Source: Cylicocyclus nassatus (taxonomy: Eukaryota; Nematoda; Chromadorea; Rhabditida; Strongylidae). Taken from it: a stretch of DNA of 64,000 bases. Positions 44,916 through 56,245 of the stretch are shown in pieces. The stretch's first letter is position 1. Every line of letters starts with the position of its first letter. The DNA is taken from the NCBI GenBank assembly GCA_958299035.1, contig CATQJL010000112.1:61735823-61799822 (forward strand), written 5' to 3'. A program made the position numbers and the translations under genes. The notes below the pieces were generated by a model. The model made no database searches and had not been told where the DNA came from. It worked only from the letters and a program-made list of their open reading frames with translations.

Positions 44916-46017
44916 TCTGGAACTGTACGCGTCTAACCGCTCGTACCACTACGTTGCGCTACTTTACCGTCTGCGAACACGTCTCGTTGAGTCGGCTTAG
45001 GTGTACCTGCACATTGACACCATGTGGAAGTTCCGATATTGAATCAGTGCCATTCGAACATCGATTGACAAGGAACTTACATTGCTATTTTCATATATGT
45101 AACATTATCTTGATACTCGTATGAAAATAGCTTTGATTCTCAGAATGAATGCTAAAAGATTACTTCTCAGTTTTCGACACATTCGGATGAATCCGATGGG
45201 TTTTAAAAATTTTTAGAGGATTTCATTGATGGCAAGAGTTTCCAGATCGACCAATATTATGTGATCAATAAGCAACAAATTTTTTTTGCTGTTGAACCGA
45301 TGGCTTATGTGCCATCATCAAATTCGTGTGAGATCGCAATTCTAGGCATAAATTCTAATGCTAAAATAAGAATTTGTCGCTTTTTCAGAGTCAAATGGCT
45401 TCACTCTTTGAATCGTGACAACAGATCTCGATAGGTTAGAGTTCTATTTGATAACTTCGAAACCCTCGCATTGAACGAGGATTCTGGTATGAGCTGAAAA
45501 GGAGGTAGGCACACGAAAGAAAGTGGTTTGAATTAGAATTTCCACTTTTTACCGCGTAAATCTCGCGCGAAGTACGGAAATTGAAGTGCTTTTTTGTATC
45601 GCAGTTACTTTAGCAATGTGAAAGTTCGTGAAAGCTTTCAGAAAACCATGAAAATTAATTGCGGTAACCAGAAGAAGATCACTTTCTCAGATTTGACTCG
45701 TCGTTGCCCGTTAAGAGAATACCACCTATTTTTTTCCACTATTTTTCAAATATAGGTTGCAGACTCCTACGACCTTGGTCAAGCATTTCGGCTGTCCGGA
45801 TATTCTCAGTCGTATTTTCGTAATTCTTTGGATCTTCCAAAACCTTTCAAATTATAAAGTCTGACTTTCCAATCTCTTGACCTCTTGGAAAAGTTCATGA
45901 TCTAAAAGTTAAAACTAGCGTTTCTGACTCTGCACATTACCCAGATATTATGATTTCCGTGAGTTCCATGAGACTTTTGAAATGAGGCCGGCTTTTGAAT
46001 ATTTCGTTCAGGCTTTA
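44916..46017. other. No gene recognised
   Basis: AT-rich intergenic DNA. No exon pair or element end could be supported. Confidence 0.4.
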
Positions 46018-46760
46018 GTCTTACAACTGATCCCCTAATTCGGGTGGAAAACACGGCTTCCGAAGTATTAATCTTGACGAAACCGTTGGAAATCCATAAC
46101 TTTGTTCAAAAGATTTGTTCGTGATTGGATTTTGATTTTGGTAAAGAAATTACACAAGGACCGAAAAACCATCAAATGTTTAGAATTTGTTTCCATTCGA
46201 AGGTTTTTATTGAATCGTCGCGACTGTGCGTTGGGGTGTTCACTGAAATCCCTTACTAAACGAGTAGATTTTGAATCTTCGGTGGTTTTTCGAATCTTTG
46301 TGGAATTTCCCTCCAAATATCAAAATTGATCACGAATAAATCTTTTGAACAAAGTTATGGATTTCCGACGGTTGCGTCAAGATTAACACGTCGGAGGCCG
46401 TCTTCCACCAGAATTAAAGGCAGTGTCTCACCAAAATTCAGCTGCCAAGATTTTTGCATTTTGCAAGCCTGTCGGACCCTGTCTAGCACTGTATGGGCTT
46501 AAAATTGCACGTAGTTCCCAAAACCCGTTTTCTGGAGGCTCCGCGGAAGCAACTCAGACAATGGATCGGACCCCTCCGCTGGGGAAATGGCAGGGTCGCG
46601 GCGTTTCCCCAGCGGTGGGTCACCCATTCGTCCGGCGGAGCCCTCCCATTTCTCGGGCGAGACCTCCCATTTCTGCTCCGGATACCCCCCATTTTCTGCT
46701 CCGGATACCCCCGATTTTGTGCGCCGGAGCCCCCCGATCGCGGCATACTGTAATTAGCCC
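46018..46760. repeat. Segmental duplication, proximal copy (uninterrupted)
   Basis: It contains a fold-back unit (46018-46424; AATCCATAACTTTGTTCAAA near one end, its inverse near 46350), then TTAAAGGCAGTG, then GACAATGGATCGGACCCCTC and a CTCCGGATACCCCCC-type minisatellite (46620-46735). The same blocks in the same order, inverted, occur at 49570-53270, where a 2.5-kb element interrupts them at the TTAA. Confidence 0.75.
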
Positions 46761-46763
46761 TAA

Positions 46764-47126
46764 TTAAAGGCAGCTTCCAGGCAGATCTGGACCTATGGGG
46801 CTTTTACATGGAAAGTACTTTTGGGGCCCTAACTAAGGCACTGCCGAAGCAGCAGCTCAGGTAGTGCTCCAATGGCTGAGATATTCCCCTCGAAACAGAC
46901 CCCCGCGAACGTACTCGCATGGATTCATGGCAGTTTCGCGCCAGGATCCACTCTTTGCGCCATGAATCCATGCGAAACACGGTCGCGGGGTCCGGTTTCG
47001 AGCAGAATATCTCAGGCGTTAGAGCACTACTTGAGCTGCCGGTTGGGTAGTGGCTTAGTTAGGGCCCCAAAATACTTTCCATGTAAAATCCCCATAGGTC
47101 CAGACTTGCCTGGACGCTGCCTTTAA
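46764..47126. mobile_element. TTAA-flanked fold-back MITE (AGGCAGC family)
   Basis: TTAAAGGCAGCTTCCAGGCA at the left is mirrored by GCCTGGACGCTGCCTTTAA at the right, and matching continues inward through TCTGGACCTATGGGG, CATGGAAAGTA and GGGGCCCTAACTAAG. TTAA (46764-46767, 47123-47126) is the target. The 363-bp unit is almost a complete hairpin. Confidence 0.8.
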
Positions 47127-47289
47127 GCTCCAAACCCCAATTTTGTCTCTAAACCCCACCCAAATAAGCCGAATAGGACCCCCCCCCGGGTAGGAGTTTA
47201 GCGCGACCCTCACCCCGTACTCTACCCCCTCCCTCTCACCCCTAGCGTTTGTGGATAGAAGATAGAAGAAAGAACGAAGAGATAAGACA

Positions 47290-47295
47290 TTTATT
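47290..47295 (-). terminator. Polyadenylation-type signal downstream of the CTR9 fragments
   Basis: AATAAA on the minus strand lies about 250 bases beyond the last CTR9-like exon. It could be part of the copied gene segment or coincidental. Confidence 0.3.
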
Positions 47296-47547
47296 TCAAA
47301 TTTATCAAACTTTCGAAAAATCTATCTATCTATCTCCAGCATACGTACAACAGTTAATTCATATTACAAAAACCATACTAGGAGTGATAAGAATATTCAA
47401 AGAAAAACTAATTTCCTAGTTGCAAAAAGAACCTTGTAACACCACAGTATAAGCATATGGTTTTAACATGGTAAGAAAATGACAAAAAGATCAAAAAAGC
47501 ATTCTGTGCAACATGAAACAAAACAGCGAGGAACGCCATAAACTCAC

Positions 47548-48421
47548 ATTTGCAAAGCAGGGACATATTGTCCAAGTGCGATATATACATGAGCTATATT
47601 CATCCAAACATCTTCGAATTCCGAGGTCCAAGGCCATACTGGGGCAAAACGAAAGTAGGATGATTCAACGTAGTTGCTTGATAATAGTACTAGGACACGA
47701 TGATGACATGGATTGAAATTCTTGCATATGCAACTTACCTTGAACGCCTTTTCATAGTCTCTGTTGAAATGGAAAAACCGCGCAAGAATGTAACAAGCTT
47801 CGGCCTTGATTTCGTCACTTTCCGTCATACTCATTGCATGCCACGCTAACCGTTCAACCTTGTTCATTTCCTGAAAAAGTGATGCCTTCAGATAAAGCGA
47901 TAAACACCTCGATGTAACAGCTTGGACAAATTTAAAAGGTCCCTTTTATAGATAATTCGTAATTAATTCAAAGAATTTCTGCACTGACTCCTTTGAAGAA
48001 GAAGTGGTTGGCAAGATGGACCAAGACAACCGGATTCTCCGGCTCCAGACTATACGCTTGGCCTAGACAAGCCACTGCACTTTGGGCTCCCTCGACAGTA
48101 TGCGTATTATAATCCAAAATGGCAAGTGCTGAGAGAGCACAAACATTGTCATTTTGCAATTCCAACGCTCGTTCAAAAGCGATTCTGCAAATTGTAATTG
48201 AAAGTCACATAAACAGTAAAGAAGAAGCTATGTGACTCAAACATTTCACATTTACATGCTTACCTAGCCTTATTAGTCCCTAATCTCGCTAAGCAATACT
48301 GGAAGCAATGTGATGTGACTAAGCAACAGTAACAGTCACAATGCTTCAGTAACAGTCACAAAACTTCAACATCGTTTGGAGTTGCCTCCAAGACTTTTGT
48401 CAACATATCTCTTGCCTTGTC
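47548..48421 (-). pseudogene. CTR9: Rearranged CTR9 (Paf1 complex TPR protein) fragment
   Basis: CTR9 is the TPR scaffold of the nuclear Paf1 complex, which acts in transcription elongation. Read on the minus strand, the pieces are: 48421-48359 (DKARDMLTKVLEATPNDVEV), then an exon ending 48264 (HCFQYCLARLGTNKAR), 48184-47989 (AFERALELQNDNVC to LANHFFFKG), 47870-47739 (EMNKVERLAWHAM to DYEKAFK) and 47638-47548 (EDVWMNIAHVYIALGQYVPA). The middle exons keep GT-AG sites and phase. Relative to CTR9 the first piece is out of order: it belongs after DYEKAF. About 300 residues are missing before EDVWMNIAHVY, whose frame does not fit the preceding exon. The 5' piece runs into a stop. It is therefore a partial, shuffled copy, bracketed by an inverted duplication. 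Low divergence of the exons suggests recent origin; a misassembly of a real gene is the main alternative. Confidence 0.72.
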
Positions 48422-48511
48422 CTATCTTTCAAGCCAGAAACGATATAGTGAGGATCTGCAACGTCTGATGAAAAGTCGATCGACTTGGTAAGCATACGTA
48501 CGAGAGAGATA

Positions 48512-49246
48512 GTGTGGACCCCGGCCAGCTTCAGGTACTAGCGCGGCGCACACGCAACGCGCGCCCGACTTGAACGCTTCTCATTTCACTTACGAACAAA
48601 AAAGCATTATAACCGAAAACAGGAGTGAAATGAGATGTGGAGGCCTCTAATCCGAACACGAGAAAAGCCAAGGCAATAGGAGAACCTTCACAACTTCTAC
48701 TACTAGCGCTCAGATTCCAGTCAATCTCATAAATAACTGGAATCTTCTATTATCCATCGCTAGTAGTGTATGACACTACCAGCGATGGATGATAGAAGCA
48801 ACAGGAAAAGTCGAAGAACAATTCTGAAAAGTCTTCCTTCTGTTCATAAAAAAACCCAGAAAGTTTGAGCTCAAGAGCACGATTGCAAAGCTCTGATGGT
48901 GTAACAAAAGGCTAGAAGCATCTACACTCCACAAAATCAACTGCATATACACTTATTCTGAACATTTGGAGAGATGTCTCTGAACTACACCGAAATCTTC
49001 ACTATTGAGAAAAAAACAAGATTTTCGAAACAAATGCTTGCAAGACTGTCAAGACTCGTAAAAATCCATCACCAGCAGTTGACGTGTGTCGTTTACATCT
49101 AAAGTAGAGATTACAGAAGAGAACAAACACACTTGAAAGAGGAAATTGAAAGAAATCCCTTCAGAGCCGAAACGAAAAGCGCACTGAAGGCATGCGCTGC
49201 GGGCGCGCCGCGGAGGTACCTATGGGAACCTGGCCGGGGTCCACAC
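48512..49246. mobile_element. TA-flanked element with GTGTGGACCCCGGCCAG termini
   Basis: GTGTGGACCCCGGCCAGCTT at the left is mirrored by CTGGCCGGGGTCCACAC at the right, with inner GGCGCGCC-type GC blocks. TA flanks are at 48510-48511 and 49247-49248. A small inner hairpin occurs at 48746-48796 (CTTCTATTATCCATCGCTAG and its inverse). It lies next to the displaced CTR9 piece. Confidence 0.72.
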
Positions 49247-49639
49247 TATAGCAATAAACGGATTATTTAGACGATACTTTCATCACAACAACACTAGATA
49301 GTTGCGCAACTAACCTCATTGTTTCGAAAATCCAGAATTAATCACAAAAACCACTCCATCAATAGTCTACGATGTCTCAGCAAGTCGGAAAGAGCCAAAC
49401 ACTGAAGGTGATTGAGTGCAACCGCACGAAAATTTCAAACATAAACCTGAAAACGAGGAACTTACAGCAACATAAACGCCAACGCGACGAAGAGCAACGC
49501 GGAAAAGGAAAAAACGGTAAAGAAACGCGCAAAAACAACAGAATCAAATAAACGGCGACTAAAATATGGACAAAGAGCGTAAACAGAGGACTCATCACCG
49601 TGGAGTTAGACGTTTGCTTGCTACGCGCCAAATCGATAC

Positions 49640-49830
49640 GCAGCCTGCTCCGGATACCTCCCATTTCTCCGGCGGATACCTCCCATCTTCTGCTCCGGAC
49701 CCCTCCGATTTTCTGCTCCGGATACCTCCCATTTTCTGCTCCGGATACCTCCCATTTCTGCTCCGGAGGCCTCCCATTTCTGCTCCGGACCCCTCCCATT
49801 TTCTCCGGCGCGACTCCGCCAGATTTGCCA
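49640..49830. repeat. GC-rich minisatellite, about 22-bp unit
   Basis: Seven or so copies of CTGCTCCGGATACCTCCCATTT and variants, followed by a GCGCGAGCCTGGCAAAT inverted pair. It generates long overlapping ORFs in several frames on both strands, which are not genes. Confidence 0.82.
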
Positions 49831-50344
49831 GGCTCGCGCCGGACAAATTTGTCCGGCGCGAGCCTGGCAAATCTGCCAGGGTCGCGCCGGAGAAATGGCG
49901 GACCTTTGCAGCAGGGCCGGAGAAGCCTCCCATTTGCCTGGCAGTGATGTCACGCGAGGGACCGCCCATTTGCCCCGCTCTCATTGGTCAATTGGGTCCG
50001 GCGCGAGTCTGGCAGTTTCGGCTTGCCCAGCGGAGGGGTCCGATCCATTGTCTGAGAACGTGGACGAGTTGTACCTTCCAACTTCAGCCTCAGCCACAGT
50101 GGCAGCAACAGAGGGGAGGTGGATGCTAAGTGGAAAGACATGTTTAAACGCGTAAGGGGGGGGGGGAGACCGAAGGAGTCGTCCGCGCGTACCAAATCGC
50201 TCTCCGCGTACCACTTTGAGCGAATTTTTTTCCAGCGTGGAGGGGGTCAAATTGAGTGGGACTTGTTGCAGTGGTCTATTCAGAGGTCCCTATATTAGAA
50301 TATGTGAAGATCGGCGCGACCTCAACTTTGGTGAGGCACTGCCG

Positions 50345-52883
50345 TTAAGGGCTCAGTTGTTCGGGGTACACAAGATCAAAGTTATGCTTAAATCTTACTT
50401 TAAACAGCTATTTCAGTTCTCAAATCTTGTATGCGTGCAGAGGATAGTCGCAGAAAGCTGTCACGAGAATCACAGCCATTTTTATCAAATCTTTTCAGTG
50501 ATATCGTCATTTCACTCTATAAAGAAATTGGTAGAATCTAACCAGTCTACAATAATCCATAGGGTTTTTCTGTTTCAATTTTGCATACATTTTTCAATCG
50601 TCGCAGCTCTATTGCTTTATTTCGAAGAATTTTTGAACACTTAAATTGGCCCGTATTCTGCCCTGAACATGCATGTTTGAGAGTTTGTGTCCCTATGAAT
50701 GTTGCAGATATACGGGTAAAAATGCTGTGAGCACAGCGAACTGAAACTGTAGAACATTCAAAGTTAAATTAGCTTCATTGGAAGTTTTCTATATAATTAG
50801 TAATTGACAGCGAGCTTGGCAAATGCGTGATTTAGGGTGCGAATGTGACCTCGTATCTCCTTGAAAAGTGCCAGTGGATAGAATCAGTAATCAGTTCAAT
50901 GTAAGTTTGTCAACTCGGTAGAGTAGGGTGTATGCCAAAATGAACGATAGTTTGAAGTAAGCATACTGTACTCTTGCGGTTTTCAATTTGCCGCGCATAA
51001 AATGTTATTTTCCAAAGCTAAGCGTTCTTCAATTGATTGAAAATGGTGTCGAACCGTAAGAATGGGCATACCGAGCTCCTGGCGCTTTTTCCAAATTCTT
51101 GAAAGTCGTCATAGCGTAAATATAAAATTTGAAATACATTTGATACGCAACGCACGTGGCTGGCACAGGATATCGTTCATGTTGGCTGCCCCCGGTGGAG
51201 TACGATTCGATCTCTTCTGTAGTTGGGAGTTTATAGCTTAAACGAAGCATTGTTTTGCGCTTATCGTTCTGAAGAATGACAATGGGGAGCTCTGATACCC
51301 TTGTTTTTGTTTAAAATCAGAGGAGCTTTCTTTTAAAACTTCAGAAAATTCAAGCTTGCCTGTATGGAGTGCTTATCTACATATGAACAGTCCCGAACTA
51401 TGTTTCTCTGAGGAAAATTTCGTGATAGATCTAAAATTATCAAACTTAGGAAAGCGATGTAGAATGGTTACTATTCCTGATAGTATTTTCAAAAAGCTAC
51501 CCACTGATGTAGAAGTTTGGCGAGTTTGGATATGGACTGGAGATATGCTATGCATTCCAAAGATAAATAGTTTTAATTTGATCTTTGGTCTTTGGTATTT
51601 GGCCCCTGTAATGTGAGCGAGTATGGGTGTAAGTTAGCGGTGAGTAAGTTACTGGAGGGTGGGTGCATCGTGCAAGAGGGTAAGAGAGAATAGGTGGGGC
51701 TTGGGAAGGAGCGGAGCGAAAAGTGGGCGGAGCTTGCCACTGAATGGTCAAATTTCCTACGAAAATTCAAAAAGAAAAAAAATGATTGATTGACGATTGA
51801 AAACCCTGCAAATTTTCCCAAAATTGCCTTTCCAAATAACTAAATTCTGTTTCTTGAATCCTCGAAATATCAAAATCGGTATTGCAAAAACTCGAAAATC
51901 GACAAAAATGTTGGCGTGGATCACGAAAATTATTGAAAACAACATTTCAAAAGTTTGAAAATCAAAAAAAAACACATATTTTGAAGTTCGAAAATTGATA
52001 ACATCGATATTTTGAGGACTCGAGATTCAACAAAATCAATACTTTACAAGCTTCAGACACCAAAAATCCGTTTTTTGGACATTTGAAAATCGATAGAATC
52101 GATATTTTGGACTCTCGAAAGTCGAAATAATCGATACTTTGGAGCCTCGAATTGATAAAAAAAATATGTTGAGTACTTGTTGATAAAATCGATATCTTGA
52201 CGACTTGGAAACCGATAAAATCGATATCTTGACGACTTGGAAATCGATAAAATCGATATCTTGACGACTTGGAAATCGATAAAATTAATAATGTACAGGC
52301 TCCTGGCGCAAAAATCCATTTTATTAACGTCCAAATATCGACCGGATTGTTATCCTCGGAGGCTGGAAAATCGATAAAACCGATTTTTGAAGGCCGCAAG
52401 TGTCACACATCGTTATTCTGAAGATCTATGCATCGATAACATCGAGGTCTCGATGCTTCGACTACCGACAAAATTGAGGTTTTGATCATTCGGGATTCAA
52501 CGAAATCAATATTTTGGAGACTCGGGATCCGATAATATCGGCATTTGAGGGTTGAAAGCATGCTTAGGCAAGAATACGGGCTAATCGTGGTGCTCAATAA
52601 TTAACCGAAAAAACTCTATATAGCTGCGATGGGGTACTGACCATCGTATACAAAATGACAGAAAAAGTCTATGAATTACTCTAGAATAGTTAAATTCTAC
52701 CAATTCTACCAAGATTGAAGACAACACCACTTACAGGAGGTTATAGAATCGGCTGTGATTTTTTTGGCAGCTTTCTACGACTATCCTCTGCACGCACACA
52801 AGATTTGAGTATTGGAATAGCTGTTTAAAGCAAGTATTAGCATAAACTTTGATTATGCGTACCCCGAACGACTGAGCCCTTAA
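50345..52883. mobile_element. TTAA-flanked 2.5-kb element with long terminal inverted repeats
   Basis: TTAAGGGCTCAGTTGTTCGG at the left pairs with CCGAACGACTGAGCCCTTAA at the right. Similarity continues about 140 bases inward (GCAGAGGATAGTCGCAGAAA and its inverse). TTAA is at 50345-50348 and 52880-52883. The related uninterrupted locus at 46421-46424 holds a single TTAA, which proves insertion with a TTAA duplication, as for piggyBac-type elements. Open segments at 51029-51250 (-) and 51356-51616 (+) look somewhat protein-like but are not recognised; no intact transposase is seen. Confidence 0.82.
51860..52560. repeat. CGATAAAATCGATATTTTG-type repeat block with a 32-bp tandem core
   Basis: Inside the TTAA element, GAAATCGATAAAATCGATAT recurs with drift. 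At 52188-52290 three units of exactly 32 bp (GATAAAATCGATATCTTGAC followed by GACTTGGAAACC) are nearly identical. The minus-strand ORFs here are translations of the repeat. Confidence 0.8.
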
Positions 52884-53283
52884 TTCTGGTGGAAGACGGC
52901 CTCCGCCGTATTGATCTTGACGAAACATTCGGAAATCCACAACTTTGTATAAAGATTTTCTCGGGATCGGGTTGTGATATTTGGAAAAGAAATTATTCAA
53001 AGATTCGGAAAACCACCGAAAAATTGGAATCCACTCTCACAGGAAGGGTTTTCAGTACTTATCCCAACGCACTCGCGGCGATTCAATAAAAACCCTTCAA
53101 ATGGAAGCAAATTCTAAACATCTGATGGTTTCTAGAATCCTCGTGAAATTTCAATTCCAAAATCAAAATCCGATCACGAGAAAATCTTTTAAACAAAGTA
53201 TGGATTTCCGACGGTTTCGTCGAGTTTAATACTTCGGAAGCTGTCTTTTCCACCCGAAGGAGCTCAGTTGTAGGTGATTTATA

Positions 53284-53674
53284 TTAGGTCGTCCCAAAAG
53301 TATTTTCGCTTTTTTCAAACGGGCGCCACAATCGATGGAACAAACCTTTTTAAGAGATCTTGGTAGCTTGGTAGCTCGAGGAAGAAGTTGCACTGTATTC
53401 TATGAGGTTTACTCTATCGAATCGTTACTTGAAATCCTTCTGACAATTGATATGAAAGTTTTAAAAAATCGTGAAACATGACCATCTCAAAAAGCATGGT
53501 TCGCAGACTTTGGTTATTTTCTGAAAGCTCATTGACTGTCTTGCAACAGTTTTATAACCATTAGAAAGAGAATGAAATTCTGCATCGAACGCTACCAAGA
53601 TCTCTTAGAAAGGTTTGTTCCATCGATTGTGGCAACCGTTTGAAAAAAGCGAAAATACTTTTGGGACGACCTAA
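53284..53674. mobile_element. TA-flanked mariner-type MITE (TTAGGTCGTCCCA family)
   Basis: The left TTAGGTCGTCCCAAAAGTAT is mirrored by ATACTTTTGGGACGACCTAA at the right and continues inward through TTTTCGC and TCGATGGAACAAACC, about 95 bp in all. TA flanks are at 53282-53283 and 53675-53676. No transposase. Confidence 0.85.
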
Positions 53675-54280
53675 TATTTATGAACTCCAGGGCGTTTTGA
53701 AGATTCTGCAGAGAATAGACATTTCATTTTCCAGTCTTTTACCCTAAAAGAATTTTGCAAATTGGAAAAGTTTGCCATTTTTGATTGGAGTGCGCATACT
53801 TTTAGCAGTAGAATTTGTAAATTTTGTTAGGCATACACACTCTAATTTTTCAGCACTAAGGATTCAAGGATCGCTGAATTTTTTGCAAATCATCAGCGGG
53901 GGGGGGGCCAGAATTCTGATTTACCAGAAATCATGAGAAAGTATCGGTATCCGGTAATGCGTCGGCACTACAATAGCCGGATTTCGAATTTAGCGCGATT
54001 ATAAGTTCCGCTAGAACAGCCTCATTTTCTCGGATTTGCCTCAAGCTTGGCTCAGGGCGAGGGAGAGGATTATACGATCCCTCGATGCTGCACATCACAC
54101 TTGTTGTCACTTTGGTGTAACTTTTTTCATGCTTTTCTATCAAATTTTGAAGTGATTTTGGAACAAGCGACTCCAAGCTATCTAAATATGTGCCCAAACC
54201 TTGCAAAATTCCAAATTTTTTCCAAATTTTTTGGTCCCTCATAATACCCTAACTGACCAGCCTGGCTCTAACCATAGCTA

Positions 54281-55142
54281 CAGGGTGTTTGAAAAGTTCG
54301 TGTCCTCAAGTACTTCCAGTTCAAATTTTGACGCGGTTTTTGTTCTATTGTGCTCATTAGGCCTAGAAACCATTAATTCAATGAAACCAGCTTTCCTTTT
54401 GGTTTTTTTTAATTAGATTGAAACACATCAATATAGCTTTCCAAAGCACTTTCCTTGAGACGCTTGTTACAAAGAAGGAAACATGATTCACAGGAAACTA
54501 GGTGTACATTTTGAAAGCTCTTTCTTTAAGGTTTCTTACATGTAATTTTATTTTTCGTGGAAGTAAGTTCGTTTTTGAAATACCGTGCCTTGAAATAAAG
54601 AGATCGAGTTTCAGGATTTTTTCGTCAATAAAGCACAGCACCGAAACTTTTTTTATTTCATCTTCAAAACCTTCACAAGCGTGCAAAATTTTTGAAAACA
54701 AGTACAACGAAGGTCAGAGAGTTGCACTTGTTTTCAAATACAAATACATGTTAAAATAAGACCTCCAATTTTTTTAAACTAAAAAAATTTCAACGCAACT
54801 GGTGCCGCGACTGTCTGCTGTGATTCAGCACATGAAAAAATCTTCGTTAGCAAGCTACTGAAGAACTTTTGCTATACGAAGAAAGTGTAACTCTAGGACT
54901 ATTTGTAGTAAAAAAACCAAAAGCTGTTTTTCATTTTCGGGGTTGAAAAAAAAGAACCAATCAGATAACGCATTCTCCAAGGAAGCTGAAAAAATTGTCT
55001 ACTTTGAAATTTTTTAGGGTATCTTGAAGCAAAAATTCTTTGTTGATTCAGTGGTTTCTAGGTTTGGCGAACACACATAGCAGAAATCGAGTTAACATTC
55101 GCAGTTGGAGTGCTTAAGGACACGAACTTTTCAAACACCCTG
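54281..55142. mobile_element. TA-flanked mariner-type element (CAGGGTGTTTGAAAAG family)
   Basis: CAGGGTGTTTGAAAAGTTCG at the left is mirrored by CGAACTTTTCAAACACCCTG at the right, extending through TGTCC. TA flanks are at 54279-54280 and 55143-55144. The partner arm near 58806-58815 has a single TA in the sequence TAGCTATAGTG, an exact empty site. Its ORFs carry no recognised transposase. Confidence 0.88.
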
Positions 55143-55941
55143 TATAGTGTCCTTACTGCATTGATTAATATCAAGTCTTATTTTATTATGGTGGCACATA
55201 AAAGAAGTTCAAACAAAAGTTGCAGTCCATTTTGATCCGGAAATCATGCTCGGGTCTCATGATTCTTTCGAGAATAGTGGCTACCCCGATTACGTATCCT
55301 AATGACTATGTGCGTGACGTGATTAATTTTAATGACAGGATGGGAATTGATTCCGGACAATGGGTAACTCAGAACTCGTGGTTTTTTTTTACCAAGGATC
55401 AGAAAAATCCCTGGCGTATTGTAAAGACCGTACTGAGAACTAGACTATTGTAAAATTATAATTGTTTAGCATGAAGTTCAACTCACTCAAAATTTAAGAG
55501 AACAACTCAAGTTCTTTTGATATCCGGTAACAGAAGGGCACTAAATTGCCGGATTTCGAATAGAGCGCGATATCCAGTCCCACCAAGATAGCACCAGGTT
55601 TCAAATTTGCCTGAAATTTGGCTCAGGGGGGGGGGAAGAGGGACGAGGGTTATTCGATCATACTGCACATCACACTTGTTTCATACGTAACGCCATTTTG
55701 TGAGCGTTACTGTGGCCGTACTGTAGGGAGTCAAAATTACGTTCCTCTAAACTTCGCCTAGAGAGTTATTTAGCCCGCTGAACATGAATATCGTATTGAT
55801 TTTTCAAGATAGTGCCGTTTCATTGGGCTGCGTTGTGCACGGTAGATATGTCAAAGTTCCAAATTTGCTCACAACTTTGCCTAGAAGGGTTTTGAAGCAT
55901 GCTGATTACGAATACCATGCTTGCTAGGCAACAACGCCTTA

Positions 55942-56181
55942 GGCCTAAGGCATACCTTGCTCGATTCCGGTCGCTGCGCGTTTTGGCACAACAGCGATTC
56001 TTCGTAATTCCTCGTTAAGGCGCTGCCTTTGGTCAGAACTTGCTCTGCTTGCAACAACTTACACAAGCTACCCAAATGTGCTTCCGAGAAGTGCGCATGA
56101 TATATTTATAGAAATTTGGCAAATCGCCAAGTCGCGTGAAAGTGGCGATTCGGCCGAATCGCGTGGGGTATGCCTTAGGCC
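55942..56181. mobile_element. GGCCTAAGGC-family MITE with TTA target duplication
   Basis: It starts GGCCTAAGGCATACC and ends GGTATGCCTTAGGCC, flanked by TTA (55939-55941 and 56182-56184). The partner arm near 57483-57490 has the uninterrupted CAATACCTTATAAT (read in this orientation). A 3-bp TTA duplication is typical of PIF/Harbinger. This is the best-defined of four copies in the window. Confidence 0.85.
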
Positions 56182-56245
56182 TTATGGAGTTGTGGTAATT
56201 TACAGCGTATGAAAAGACACGACGCTATTTGGTTATATGGGTCCT

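Larger units (their letters stand above)
49570..53270. repeat. Segmental duplication, distal inverted copy, interrupted at a TTAA
   Basis: Read on the minus strand, 53270-52884 matches the fold-back unit of 46018-46424. Sequence from 50344 downward resumes at the CGGCAGTGCCTCACC equivalent of 46425, then reaches GACAATGGATCGGACCCCTC at about 50040 and the CTCCGG minisatellite at 49640-49830. The 2.5-kb TTAA element sits exactly at the TTAA. Confidence 0.72.
54117..56245. repeat. Large inverted repeat, left arm
   Basis: Pairs with 57425-58975. Matching blocks include GCATGCTTTTCTATCAAATT, CAGCCTGGCTCTAACCATAG, CTGCACATCACACTTGTTTC, GCCCGCTGAACATGAATATC and ACCATGCTTGCTAGGCAACA. The arm carries a TA element (54281-55142) and a GGCCTAAGGC MITE (55942-56181), neither present in the partner arm. 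No genes. Confidence 0.78.

Noticed and set aside
49377..50250. ORFs up to 187 aa on both strands, Ser/Pro- or Arg/Gly-rich
   Set aside because: They are translations of the CTCCGG minisatellite, open in several frames at once.
51962..52399. 145-aa minus-strand ORF with repeated SILSIS-type sequence
   Set aside because: Translation of the 32-bp CGATAAAATCGATAT repeat inside the TTAA element.
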